64,000 bases of DNA from contig JAGMUV010000052.1 in NCBI GenBank assembly GCA_020744425.1, positions 146,099 through 210,098 on the forward strand. Reading direction: 5' to 3'. Source of the stretch: Dactylonectria macrodidyma. Lineage: Eukaryota > Ascomycota > Sordariomycetes > Hypocreales > Nectriaceae. How positions within the stretch are numbered: position 1 is the stretch's first letter; the number at the start of each line of letters is the position of its first letter. Of the stretch, positions 19,905 through 30,994 are shown piece by piece. The translations under genes and the position numbers were made by a program. The notes beneath the pieces were generated by a model, which saw nothing but the letters and a program-made list of their open reading frames with translations, was not told where the DNA came from and made no database searches.

Positions 19905-22900
19905 GGCAAATTTAACGCCAGGTGTCGCAAGTCAGGCATGATCTCAATGAGCCTCAGGAAACAACGGCACTTAGTAATCAAACTGTGTGCTTCAAGTAAA
20001 ATCTGTGGGATGGAGTACCCCGCACTTTAGACATTTTTTTAATCAATCAACACACTACTGCTGCTGCTCATTATCGATTTACCTGATCTTTGGTCCTTTT
20101 AGCACGCTCAGTGCGACACCAGGCGTGGGGCTGTCGTGTTGCTGGGGTTCCCTATCCCATGGGCTGTCATAGACCTCCGTGGCGGTCACGACAGGGCGGT
20201 GTCCGGTCCAATTAAAATGCCGCAAATGAAAGGTACATCCTGGCCCACCTAAATTAGCCTATGATAGAAGTCTCAACAATCTGGCGAGTTATAAATGGTA
20301 ACATCACACTTATCGCATCCGTTCGTTGATTGCCGCTGCGGCTGTGGCCTCCTTCTATTGCCGCTCACCCTTGCTAAGGGCTTCCTTTTTACACTCTTCA
20401 ACCTGATTTCTCCGATCCATATACTCTGACGAGGAATGCAATCTAATTTTTTCCCTCTTGAGATGTAATTGTGCCTATTCAATAGGCGTAAATTCCTCCC
20501 GCGCGACGTTGGTGGGCGAGAGTGGTCATGAACTGGTTGGCTGCGTTATAGTTGGCCTGGCCACTGTTGCCCATTATGCTGGCGACGGAGGAGAACAGAA
20601 TGAAAAAGTCGAGGTCGCCCGAGTATCTCTTTCTATCCTTCTCCAGATATCACCCACACCTCTTCTTTTGCTTCTAAGAGGATTGTCTCCAATCTCGTTA
20701 GTAACCTGGGCCTTAATGCAGTCATCATCTGCTTTACTTCAGTCTAGGTACGCCATTATTTCTTCTTTAGTCCATTCCCTTGACTGCTAATAGATGCAAT
20801 GAGAAGGCTGCAGCAAATCAAGCCAACATTCAAAACTGCCCCGTGAGGCCCGATGAAAATCCCGGCGATAATACTAGGGACTGTAAAAGAAGACGTCACG
20901 GTAGTCGCTCTCCTGACACCGCGTATCGTTCGAGTCACGCTTGATGAACCCGACGGGCAGAGGATGGATGGAAGCGTAGATATCGCAGTTCTGCAGACGA
21001 ATGGAGCTTGACTACAGGCTGACAAGACGAAGGGCTCATCAAGAAAATGCTCTTCGCAAGGCTCGCAAAACTTTTCGTCTCACTGAGAGGAAATGCGAAT
21101 TGGCTAAGAAGCGCTATGATTTCAGCTCGGCGTTGTGGCGTAAAGCTACGAGGCAGATTAGCCCTGGCTAATCTTCAACTGCCATCGAACCAACTGCCGC
21201 GCTATGTTTCAAACTGAGGAGAATGGTCCGATCAGTGACAGCCACAGAACTTAAAATCGGAGTGGGTCCCCGATGAGCCCATTGAACCAGGGTGAATTCG
21301 TTATTGCGTGTGAAAATTAGGAAGTCGCCGGTTTCTGCACTCTCTCTCCTATCCCAAAACGCCATCAACCTGGTTGAACCTGTCGGAAAGCTAGCGTGGC
21401 ACTTGGATGACTTAGCCATTGATCGCCGTATATGTTTATTGTCTGTCTCCCTTGCTGGGCTATCTCGGTGTTGGTTAGGGGTTATAGGCGTCCCTGACCG
21501 CCTTCTCAATCGGGCTGTGCCCGGCCACCGCTCGGCGATCGATCGGCCGGACCCGTACATGATCCAATCTGACAGAACCCGTTGTGGCTTTTGACATGAG
21601 TGGGTACTCGTATCGGCAGACCGAGCTGGGCCAATGAAAGTTCAACAATTGCAGATAGCATTTTCACGGTCAAGCGTTATGAATCAAGAAGTGACCGTGC
21701 TCAAAGTTTAAGTGACAGTCTCTTGGCAGGGGATTGGCGAGACGCTACTGGCGGAGACGGAAGTCCGTGTAAGCCTTACGCCCTTACGCTGAAGAGTGCG
21801 CCTTGTTAATAACAAGGACGAATGATGATCAACGCATCTGTATCTTGAATAGCCTTGCGAGTTTAACTGACAAGTTCCTAATGAGATAAAGTCTGTGATT
21901 GGAACTACAGTTCTAACAAGGGTTCACTCAACTTTCGAGGGTCTATTCTAGTCAAGTGACGAATCAGTTGTGAAACCAGACTGGCAACCATCCTAACGGA
22001 TTTCTGCCAGAAAAGAAACGTGTTAAAGAGGTTTCTGGTTATTCTTTCAATGGTGGATTAAGCGCAAGCCCTTATTTCATAGGTTGTCTTGTGGTAAGAA
22101 TTAACCGGCGACTAACATTAGAGGTACTCACTTCGTGCGACTTTTACATTCTATATATATTTAGCATCTAGCGCTAGATAGTCTATTATATACTACATAA
22201 ACATACGCTGGCATTTTCTTAGCAATGTTCTGAGTAGGCGCGAGATGATGGGGGTAACCAGGTTAGGTGAGAGTCAGTTTCAGGACATGCAACAAATTAA
22301 TCTTCTGCAGGTTCCTACCTAGCCTCAGGAGATGGTAATGACAGTCGCTTCTCCTCCACCGCGAAGGAAAGCCTCCAGGAGCTCTCCATCCATGACCCCA
22401 GGGACGTGAGCTGCTCCACACAGCTCATATCGGCTAACGAAATCTGTTCTTTCCCGAAGCAGAACCGGCATAGAGCACACATACAGCATCCAGAGTTCGT
22501 CTCCTAGCTTAACATCATGTGAGGCAGTTCCGAGCCAACCCTCCCATGTCGTGAAGACGCTGGAAATGAATAGAGCTGGATGGCACCGACCTCAAAATCT
22601 CATAAAACAGTCCGGGGTCGATGCAGGGAGTCTGATAACATGTTGAGGCAAAAAGTTGCATCTCGAGAAAGCAACGCCCTAGGATGGGGCTTCAGGATTC
22701 ACCTCTGGCCTGCGACCCTAGCAAGTCAGCCCAACGCAATGCCCAACGCCCGACGCTAACCCCCTCTCGTGATCGTCGTCGCCTCCTCGCTTCTAGCCCT
22801 CGACCGTCGTGTCTTTCCCGGGAGAGTCCGAGCGGAAGTCGCTCATCCTGTAACAAATCTCATAAGCCGTCAGCCTCAAGCCTCGCACTCACCAATCAGC

Positions 22901-24256
22901 ATCTCATCAAAGTACCACACTACACCACGTGCCCTGCTACCCAAGTCGAGCGAGCCAGCCCCTTTACACACGGCTCTTCCTAACATTGTCTTAGGGATCT
23001 CGCCCATCTTAGCATGGTACTACCGTGGGTGCCCCCCAGATAGTAAGATGGGGCGGCGGGGGAACGTGAGTGTTCAAGAAAGCCGGGGGATGTAGATTGT
23101 GGTTGCGGGACTGGTCTACATCGTCGGCTCGATGAGTTGCGAGGGAAGACGAGGTCTAGAGGATGTGGGGGGGTTTCAGGGTATCGGCACCAGGCCGATC
23201 AGTTGTTGGCTGGAATCCTTTGCCCGGAATCCTGGGAAACGGATGGTCGATGGCTAAGAAGAAGGTTAGTCAGGGACCAGGGGCTGAGACAGGGCGGGGA
23301 CGGGCACCAACATCACCTGTTACAGCGTCTTTTAGTCCTACAGTCCGGGGTCTGTAGAAAGACGCCTATTCATCAGCCCCTTGAAATGAATGGCTGAAGA
23401 CCATAACTTGCACTAAGGACAAAAGCGGCAAATGCCTTGAGGTGCGATCATGACCGCCTCGATAGGGGGTCCGCAGCCCGAGCATATTTCTTCCTTATCG
23501 ATTGGAGTTTAGACAAGATTGGTGTGACGAGCGTCTACAAAGCTAGGATTAGACTACTCTGGGTGGGCGAAGGGCTCCACCGAATTTTTTCCTAGCTGGT
23601 GGTAAATAGCAACGAGGAATTAGCTGTCGTTACTTAGGGGCGTAACATATCGGCTGCCAGAATAATAACTGAGTAGCGACGAAATATAAGGCTCAATACC
23701 TACACAGCGTGGGGGATCTGTTAAATCAGGAACGCATCAAGTCACCAAACACATCCTCCCACTTCTGAGACTTTTTACATGCGTCTTCTTCTTTATTGCC
23801 TGCCTTCCCTGCACACCTTTCACGCATGATCATCAACTACCTGTCGCGGCTCCTTCTCCCTATTTGAACCAGTTCTCAAGAAACCCTGGGCACGCTCTTC
23901 TATTCAACCGTTCCAGTTGCCCCTTCAGCTTGGCGGCCCCAGCCCACTACTGCACTGGACCTTGCAGACCTGTACCTCGAGCCAGACGGACTGCTCGAAG
24001 CCGTCACCATCACAAGACCATTCCTCACCCTGGTACCAGCGAGTTGCCAGAGAAACCGCTAGGAAAGCAAGCAGTCATTTCAAGGGGTTCATAGGGTGCT
24101 AAGAAAAACCGGCCACTCACCTTACCCTCCTCTTCTATGACGGAGTTGGCTTTAACCGTCGTCACCCCAGCTTCAATCTCCCCGGACCTCAGCTCTTATT
24201 GTCTCACCTGGTGCTCCATCGTCAGCTTAAGTCGTCAACCGCCAAGCTAACCCAAC
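19905..24256. other. Gene-free intergenic region (4.3 kb)
   Basis: No protein family was recognised. Short frames around 20756-21025, 21168-21560 and 22684-23095 have no supporting motif. A charged stretch at about 21005-21165 (ENALRKARKTFRLTERK) might be a fragment of a helical protein but is not identifiable. The last 400 bp are pyrimidine-rich and probably belong to the promoter and leader of the next gene. Confidence 0.4.
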
Positions 24257-26294
24257 ATGGCCTTCCTGCCACAGTATAGGCAGTCCGTCCCGTCTCTCCC
24301 GAGTATTAGATTTCTTCAAAACGACCGTTTTCGAGCCGCCCAAGACACGCCTTTCGGCAGGAGTTCTGCTATGTCAATACCCGGTCACCCTACACATCAC
24401 GACCCTCCTCCACCGCTACCTCCTCCTCGTTATGTTCCTGGCATAGGTCAACCTCCCCATTCAGACGGCATGCAGGTCAAGAGAGAATACAAAAACAGCC
24501 CTGCTTCCTTTGCAAGTGGTCATGGGAGCATGGCCTCGTTATATGCAGAGGATCGCCCTGGTTACATGCGCAGCGGTACCAGCAGTGCAATTGGTGAGCG
24601 CGACGAAGGCTACGCCAGCTACTCTTCAACGGATAGGTACGGGACATGCAAAGTAGACTCTACTTGCCCCTGTTGGCGATAAACGATGAGTAGGAGTTTA
24701 GCTGACAGATCTGCGACGGATAGGTCTCGTGAATCCCTTCTCTCCGAGCATGGTCTTCAACATAATCGCTTCTGCCAATTTCTACCTCCGGCCGATATTC
24801 ACAGTGATAACATGAAGAAGAAGTTGGACGTTCGCTTGGCGGATAGATCCCCACCCCGATCGCTTCTCGGTGCTTCTACCAGCGAGCTCCTACACCGAAG
24901 GCCATCTACCGATGGAGGATTCCCCCCAGCGCTGAGTGTGCCAACGCAGCTTCCTATTCGCACCCGCGGCATCCTAGGGTCTCCAGCTCGGCTCACAGAT
25001 ACACCTATTCACTCTACCATCTCCCCTCGAGGGATGCCGTTTTCCTATTATGGAGACCGGTCTCTCAATGAGGGCTCTGTTATCGATCGTTCACCTCCGA
25101 CCAAGAGAAACAATAGTGATGATGCTACTTCCACCCAAGGAAGCTACGACTTCAACAGTGCCGAGGACATGGACATGGAGGAGACACAGTCGCTCAAGAG
25201 GCTACACATTGACGATGCATACTTGGCAGGCAGCCAGAAGCGAAGAGCAGCCAGCCCTAACAATGAGCACCATGTCACTACTCAGGCCGGCATTTCACGT
25301 CGACGTGATTTTGGCTCCCGAGGCTCGCCTACGCCTCATCTGACTACTCTCCCCCGCGGGACAACAATGCCTTCTATTTCCACCTCACGCTCTGGCTCAT
25401 ACATGTCCGCCATGTCCGTGCCTCCCGCCACCATTACTACCGCCAACTCTTTTGGACGACGCTCGCCGGTCGGGCTATCTCCGGGCAGTGTCTCTCCGAT
25501 CTCGTGTAACTCGCCCTACATAACCCCAGTTTCTCTTAACCCCAGCCCACGGACCTCCATTTCCGGCCGAGGGTCAATTCACTACAGGAACGTCTCGGGG
25601 GCCAGCACGCGCAAGATCACGGAGGTGCAGAAGCCTAGAGGAACCAAGATGCAAGGCTTCTTCATGTGCGAGTGCTGTCCCAAGAAACCCAGGAGGTTCG
25701 AGACGGTTGAGGAACTGAAGTAAGTCTGACCCGATGCACTACATGAGCCATCTTACGTCAATCTGCTCAAGATGATTGTTCTACACGGCGGTACCATGTG
25801 GAACATATTGCTAACAGGATGTTAGTGCTCACGAAGCTGAAAAGCAATACGAATGTTCATTCTGCCGAAACCGCTTCATGAACAAGAACGAGGCCGAACG
25901 CCACCAAAACTCGCTTCATGTCCGTCGCCATTCATGGTCTTGTTTAACACTCCCGGGTTACGACCGTGCTTTTCACGACTCGACGAATCGACCTGGGGAG
26001 GCTGACACTTGTGGCTACTGCGGTGATGAATTCCCACGGTCTGGGCATTGCCCCGGCACGGGCGCTCTTATTGGCGGTAGGGCGCCTAGACACGCCACGG
26101 CGCAGGATTGGGATGAGCGAATCAGGCATCTGCAGGAGGTGCACAAGTTCAGAGAGTGCAACTCGTCCAAGAAGTTCTACCGGGCCGACCATTTCAGGCA
26201 ACATCTAAAGCACAGCCACGCGGGCAACAGCGGCAAGTGGAGCAACATGCTTGAGAACGCCTGTATGATGGACGAAGACCCGACTCCCAGGTGA
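24257..26294 (+). CDS. C2H2-type zinc-finger protein, three exons
   Basis: Exons are 24257-24636, 24709-25719 and 25826-26294, giving 619 residues; introns are 72 and 106 nt with GT-AG ends. The first 440 residues are disordered, rich in Ser, Pro and Arg, with repeated DRS or DRSPP motifs. The C-terminal third is a zinc-binding module: FFMCECCPKKPRRFETVEEL, then AEKQYECSFCRNRF with a following His pair (C2H2), TCGYCGDEF, HLQEVHKFRECNSSKKFYRA and HFRQHLKHSH. This arrangement is a conserved uncharacterised family in filamentous ascomycetes, presumably nuclear DNA-binding. Intron 1 length is divisible by three but contains a stop, so splicing is needed. The intact frame suggests a functional gene. 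Confidence 0.85.
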
Positions 26295-26446
26295 AGGACA
26301 AGACATCATGAACCAGAAACCCAGGTTCTGCCGCGCGAATGTCAGACGCACACGATGAACGAATGATTATGATTTCTGGGGTGGGAACCTCTGCTTGGAG
26401 ATGAGTGGAGGATTGAGTGGATGTAGGCGGGGCACGACTCGAGCCG

Positions 26447-28227
26447 TCAGCATTCAATTCGGGGGGGAGAATCCAGTGGCCAAGGATCACAACGACGCCA
26501 TAAACTTTTCCAGTTCTCCTGGATGTAGTGCCATTTATGCGAAGGGTGGAGCACAATGGCTGCAGCATACGCAGGCGATTCGTCAGTAAGGCGATAGTAC
26601 TTATCCAACTTTGCCCAGCCCGAGTTATACATCGGTGCCATCACCGGATCGTCGATAGTTGCCTCCTTGCCGGCTTCGAATTGTGCCAATACGAAGTCCA
26701 TCGCCAAGAGGACATTGTCGAGTGTTGCAAACGATAACTCGACTCACTCGAGAGCCTTGGTTGTCATCTTCAGCTTCTCTAAGAAGGACTTGATCTTCTC
26801 CAAGATGGTCCAGTCCTCTGGAGAGAGCTCGTCTCCAGCGCAATCTGCGTCCATCCATTTGTTAAAATAGCCGTCAATTGCATCTCTAAGATTCAAGGCC
26901 GCCCTCAACATGGTATACCACGAGCTCCATCTTGTGTCATTGTCTCGCGCAAGCTTACGGTTGTGGCTAATAGCAAGAAACTTTTGGCTGCGCTGAACAC
27001 TCCGTTGGATGTAAACGACGAAGTTGTGAAGCTTGCCAAGAGGACCCTTCTTCCGCCACGCTTCAATCTGCTTTAGTGTCACATTATGCAGGCCAGCATC
27101 GTCGCGTTCGAGCTTCTCATTGTCGGTGACGAAGAGGAAAGCTTTGGCGGCGAGGTTGATGATATGACCTTGGCAGCGGAGTCGGTGAACCTTGGGATCG
27201 TATTGGATGTCATATCGGCGTAGGAGGCCTGTGGGATGTTAGGGCCAATCAGTAGAAACAGTGAGTTGTACTGACCAAGCGAAAGGGATCTCATCATTGT
27301 ATCGTTATTGCTAGCATTGTCCATCACGAAATATCCAAGCTTCGAAGCAAAGCCCCATTCGTCAACCACTTCCAAAATTGCCGCAGCGAGGTGAGAACCG
27401 TCGTGCTCACTGTCGATGTCTTTCAACGCCAAAATATGGTGTTCCAGCTGGCCGTCTTCCGTGACATAGTGACCAACTACGCCTAAGATGGCCAAAGAGT
27501 TGGGAGAAGTCCAAAGGTCGCAGCTGATGTGAATTCTTGACTTCGCCGACTGTATGCGCTGCTTGACCTTCTCCTTCTGGTCTTCGTACTGCCGCATGAT
27601 CCATTTCCTGATGGTCTCGTGCGTATCTGGAAGCCAAGTATCGATATCGTTATTGATGTAGGCCAAGAGTGCTCGGAACTCTGGGGATTCCACGAGCCGA
27701 AATGGGAGAGAACAGGCCGTAATAAACCTCACATACAACACTTCGAGCTGGTCAGGGTCGATCGAATCTCCGGATTGATCGCTGAGCCGACGCCGTTTGC
27801 GGGGATTTTCTTCTGCCGCAGCACGAGCTTGTTCGAGAATCGTTCGTATCGTTGTCACTTTAGCTGTTCGCGGGGCTCCTTTTGGCAGACCGTGGCCGTC
27901 AGGAGGGTCCATAAGATGTTTTGCGGGAGCCGCAGTACCCCCAGAACAGGCATAGGTTCTGTTACAATGTTTGCAGCGCCACTCTTCTTTTCCGGTCCGC
28001 TGATCGTAGTATCTCGTCTCTATCTCCTCGTCTGGCATATGAGAGAAGACCCATGATGTTCTAGGCTTGGTGGAGGAGGTTGTAGAGGCTGTGCAAGGTC
28101 GAGATTTGGACGTTTCGCTTTCGTCTAGGCCATGTAACTGCTGGCTGGAAAACTCCGAAAAGTCGACTGAAATTGACGACTCTCTTCGTTGTGACCATTT
28201 TACAAAAGGGAGGCGTTGTTGAGGCAT
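26447..28227 (-). mobile_element. hAT transposase gene with BED finger, one in-frame stop, truncated C-terminus
   Basis: Exon 1 runs 28227-27276, followed by a 47-nt GT-AG intron (27275-27229), and the frame then continues from 27228 leftward. A BED-type zinc finger (EEWRCKHCNRTYACSGGTA with a downstream His, about residues 75-120) is followed by HISCDLWTSPNSLAILG, LGYFVMDNASNND, RLRCQGHIINLAAKAFLF, GPLGKLHNFVVYIQRS, NDTRWSSWYTML and PAYAAAIVLHPSHKW. A single TGA (26744-26746) interrupts the otherwise continuous frame. The dimerisation domain is cut short near 26470, so the last roughly 150 residues expected are missing. Terminal repeats and an 8-bp target duplication were not found. Confidence 0.87.
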
Positions 28228-28339
28228 GGCGGTAAGTCTGTCTAGGCCCGACAGTGATAAAGAAAATGGGCAGAGGTGACGATGGCCAATGTCGACAGGC
28301 AACCACCGGTAGGCCCAGCCCAACATGGTCCGTACCAAT

Positions 28340-29118
28340 CGTACCTCCCCTGACGCGTAGAAGAAACGCGTGGTCGCGTATTAGGTCTGATTGTCAATAA
28401 AGATGTGTTTTGAGGTGAATGCTAGCCAATAAAATGCCAAGTATCCCTGTCGCTGGTATAGGGTAAGGCCTGCCCAGCTACTGTCAAGAGGCAATTTCGC
28501 CCCAGGACTGACAACCCAATATAAATAATATATTGCCAATCTGGACATCCTCATATTATATTGTCACAATATCAAAATCTTCATATCATATTGTCACAAT
28601 ATGAGAAAGTCCATATCATATGGGTTATATTGCAATATACTACTTTATTGCCATATTATTAGCAACACTGTCTCCCGATTTGTCGATTTGTCTCAATAGC
28701 GGCAAGCCCAACGCTCGGGGAGACGCGTCAATGTGTGAATTGGTTTGTCTTGGGGATTTTACGAAACAACTCGGGAGAATATCTAGCGAGCGGAGTTGGA
28801 CGAATAGGGAGGCAGAGGGCTTAGATTGTTCAAGTGTTGCTCTCTTAGTGTTGCTTAATGACTTGCAATCATTTTAATATCCATAAAGCTCGCCTGACCT
28901 ATCGGGATCCACCATTTCAGGGCAATGCACTTGACCCCTCCATTCGAGTATTGGTGTGACTTGGCGTTTCTCGACTGCGCACGCTGGGCCATCTCAATCA
29001 GCCGCTTTGCTTGCTTCCTTCTGCCGGCCCAGCTGTTGGGAGCTGATGATGGATATGATATGCGGGGGTATGCGCCAACACGTTGGTTTTGCCAGAACCA
29101 GATTGATTGATGGAGTCA
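28340..29118. other. Gene-free AT-rich spacer
   Basis: No coding domain was recognised. It contains the AT-rich repeat described at 28540-28650. Confidence 0.5.
28540..28650. repeat. AT-rich imperfect 30-bp tandem repeat with palindromic cores
   Basis: About two and a half copies of a roughly 30-bp unit containing CATATCATATTGTCACAATA. Within each unit ATATTGTCACAATAT is a near-perfect palindrome that could form a small cruciform. The tract sits just outside the hAT gene start. Confidence 0.6.
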
Positions 29119-29856
29119 TTATGGCGTTCCGGCCTGGCCTGCGCTACGACGCCTGGGCCCCACCCCCGAGTCTCCAGTATTGCGAATATAGTCGTCGGCA
29201 TTCTTGTCGGTGAGTAGCTGAACCATCTTCTCGTGGCCTCCTGCCGATGCTGCCTGTAGAGCGCTTCCGTAGCGCCCACCCTGCGCGTTGACGTCGGCAT
29301 TGTTCTCGATGAGTAGCTGAACCATCTTCTCGTGGCCTTCTTCCGATGCCGCCTGTAGAGCGCTTCCGTAGCGCCCACCTTTCGCATCGACGTCGGCATT
29401 GTTCTCGATGAGTAGCTGGACGATCTTCTTGTGGCCTTCTGCCGATGCCGCCTGTAGAGCGCTTCCGTACTCTCCACCTTGCGCGTTGACGTCGGCATTG
29501 TTGTCGATCAGTAGCTGAACGATCTTCTCGTGGCCTCCTTTCGATGCCGCCTGTAATGCGCTTCCGTACTCTCCACCTTGCGCGTTGACGTCGGCATTGT
29601 TGTCGATCAGTAGCTGAACGATCTTCTCGTGACCTCCCAACGATGCCGCCTGTAATGCGTTTCCGTAGTATCCACCTTGCGCGTTGACGTCGGCATTCTT
29701 ATCGATGAGTAGTTGAGCGACCTTCTCGTGGCCTTCCAACGATGCCGCCTGTAGAGCGCTTCCGTAGCGCCCACCCTGCGTCTTCACGGAGCGGCCGTTA
29801 TCGCAGGTCGAGGTCGCCGCGCATCTGCTTGGATACCAAACCGAGTTCTCTGGCAA
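29119..29856 (-). pseudogene. Ankyrin-repeat block, probably from an NLR-type protein
   Basis: A 245-codon minus-strand frame whose residues 28-225 are six near-identical 33-residue ankyrin repeats of the form GSALQAASxxGHEKIVQLLI-NADVNAQGG. Such highly uniform repeats are characteristic of the C-terminal arrays of fungal NACHT/NB-ARC (NLR-like) proteins. No NACHT or effector domain is present. The first 27 residues are antisense to Helitron coding sequence, so the apparent start is an artefact of a junction near 29780. The tail after repeat six looks unrelated. I therefore call a gene fragment, not a standalone gene, although short ankyrin-only proteins exist. Confidence 0.7.
29182..29775 (-). 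repeat. Six tandem 99-bp ankyrin-coding repeats
   Basis: Direct DNA repeats of 99 bp, each encoding one ankyrin unit. They are nearly identical at nucleotide level, for example GCATCGACGT and CTGTAGAGCGCTTCCGTA recur. This uniformity suggests recent unequal exchange or conversion. Confidence 0.88.
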
Positions 29857-30994
29857 CGCCGCGTGGACGTTCGCGAACGTATCTGTGCTATACTGGCACG
29901 TTTTCCGACGATGGCAGCACCTGCGCCGTGCGAGCGGTGAGGAAGCCTTGGACGGCGAGCTAACGAACGACGCCGTGCTCGTAGAGCAGGCGGGCCAGAG
30001 AATATCCTACTTTGAGGCATACCCTTATCGCGGGGAGATACTCCGCGACCTATGCCTGTATGACTACATGTCGCTCGTGACACTGAAGCGCAGGGCCAAT
30101 GCAGGAGCATCCGCCGCCGCATGGGGTGAGATACCTTTCCTGGACGCTGCGCTGTTCGCGGACAAATGGATACAGGGGCTACGCCGACCGGGCAAGCACG
30201 CTGTGGTCTGCCTAGATGGATACCTGAGTATGGACTTTTCCGAGGATGACGATGCTGGGTCATGTCACAGGAGGTGCGTATAGCGTACACCATTCCATCC
30301 CTCCTTTCCTAGACCAAGCCACCTCCCTCCTCCTTCTCGGCTGACTTTTCTATCCTAGAGCTGCTGTGCAGCACTTGGGTCTGTTCGTGCCGTGGGACTG
30401 CTTCCTATCCGAGTCATCGGGCGACATCAACGACATATGGACGAGGCAGAAGGCAGCGCTGAGCCGGAGGCTCTTATTCATACTCGGCAATATCCAACTG
30501 CTCAAGCGGTCAGCGGAAGATGCAAAGCGCGATGCCAAACAGTGGGCTGCGTACCCCGGAGATGATGGACGTACGGTCGGTGTCATGGAGCCGGGAGATG
30601 GTGGTGGTGGCAGCGTCAGTGACAGAGACGAAGAAATGCACGCCGCATACCGTTGCGACAACATCGGGGATGCCACGCGACTGATTGACGTCTTGAGGAG
30701 CGCCGGCGGAGCAAACCAGATCACGGCCGGCTCGAAGGAGCTCTCGGTGATGACACAGCAGCTCTGCCGATTCCAGTACGCCGCTCTGGGTTCGACGTCT
30801 GAGCTGCGTGCCCGGATAGTATCCGAGCGGGGAGCAAGAACAGTGACCCTGCCGGGGGGTCAGTTCACTGGATCCGAAATTCCAGCACAGAGGCTGCTGA
30901 AGTCTATCAAATCGCAGCAGAAAAGCGCTTCGAGAGAGACGGAGAGGATGATCCAGGGCATTCAGGGTCTGATCGATAGAAACACGGCCGGCTG
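29783..30994 (+). mobile_element. Truncated Helitron RepHel fragment
   Basis: The plus strand matches the middle of the full RepHel gene at 56327-62951. It begins at FTERPLSQVEV, runs through LYWHVFRRWQHLRR, AGQRISYFEAYPYRG, LYDYMSLVTLKRR and HAVVCLDGYLSMDFSED, and ends at MIQGIQGLIDRNTAG followed by a stop. It preserves the second RepHel intron (30274-30358, 85 nt), so it derives from a DNA copy. It lacks the HUH and Tyr motifs to the left and the helicase to the right. Its left end joins the ankyrin block. Sequence divergence from the large copy is substantial, so it belongs to a related, older Helitron. Confidence 0.85.

Noticed and set aside
21005..21165. Charged helical stretch ENALRKARKTFRLTERK
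   Set aside because: Only about 45 codons and no family match; too little to call a gene.
20756..21560. Two minus-strand frames in the 4.3-kb gene-free region
   Set aside because: No recognisable motif, no splice partners, and stops all around.
28998..29498. 166-codon repetitive minus-strand frame
   Set aside because: Shadow frame of the 99-bp ankyrin repeats.
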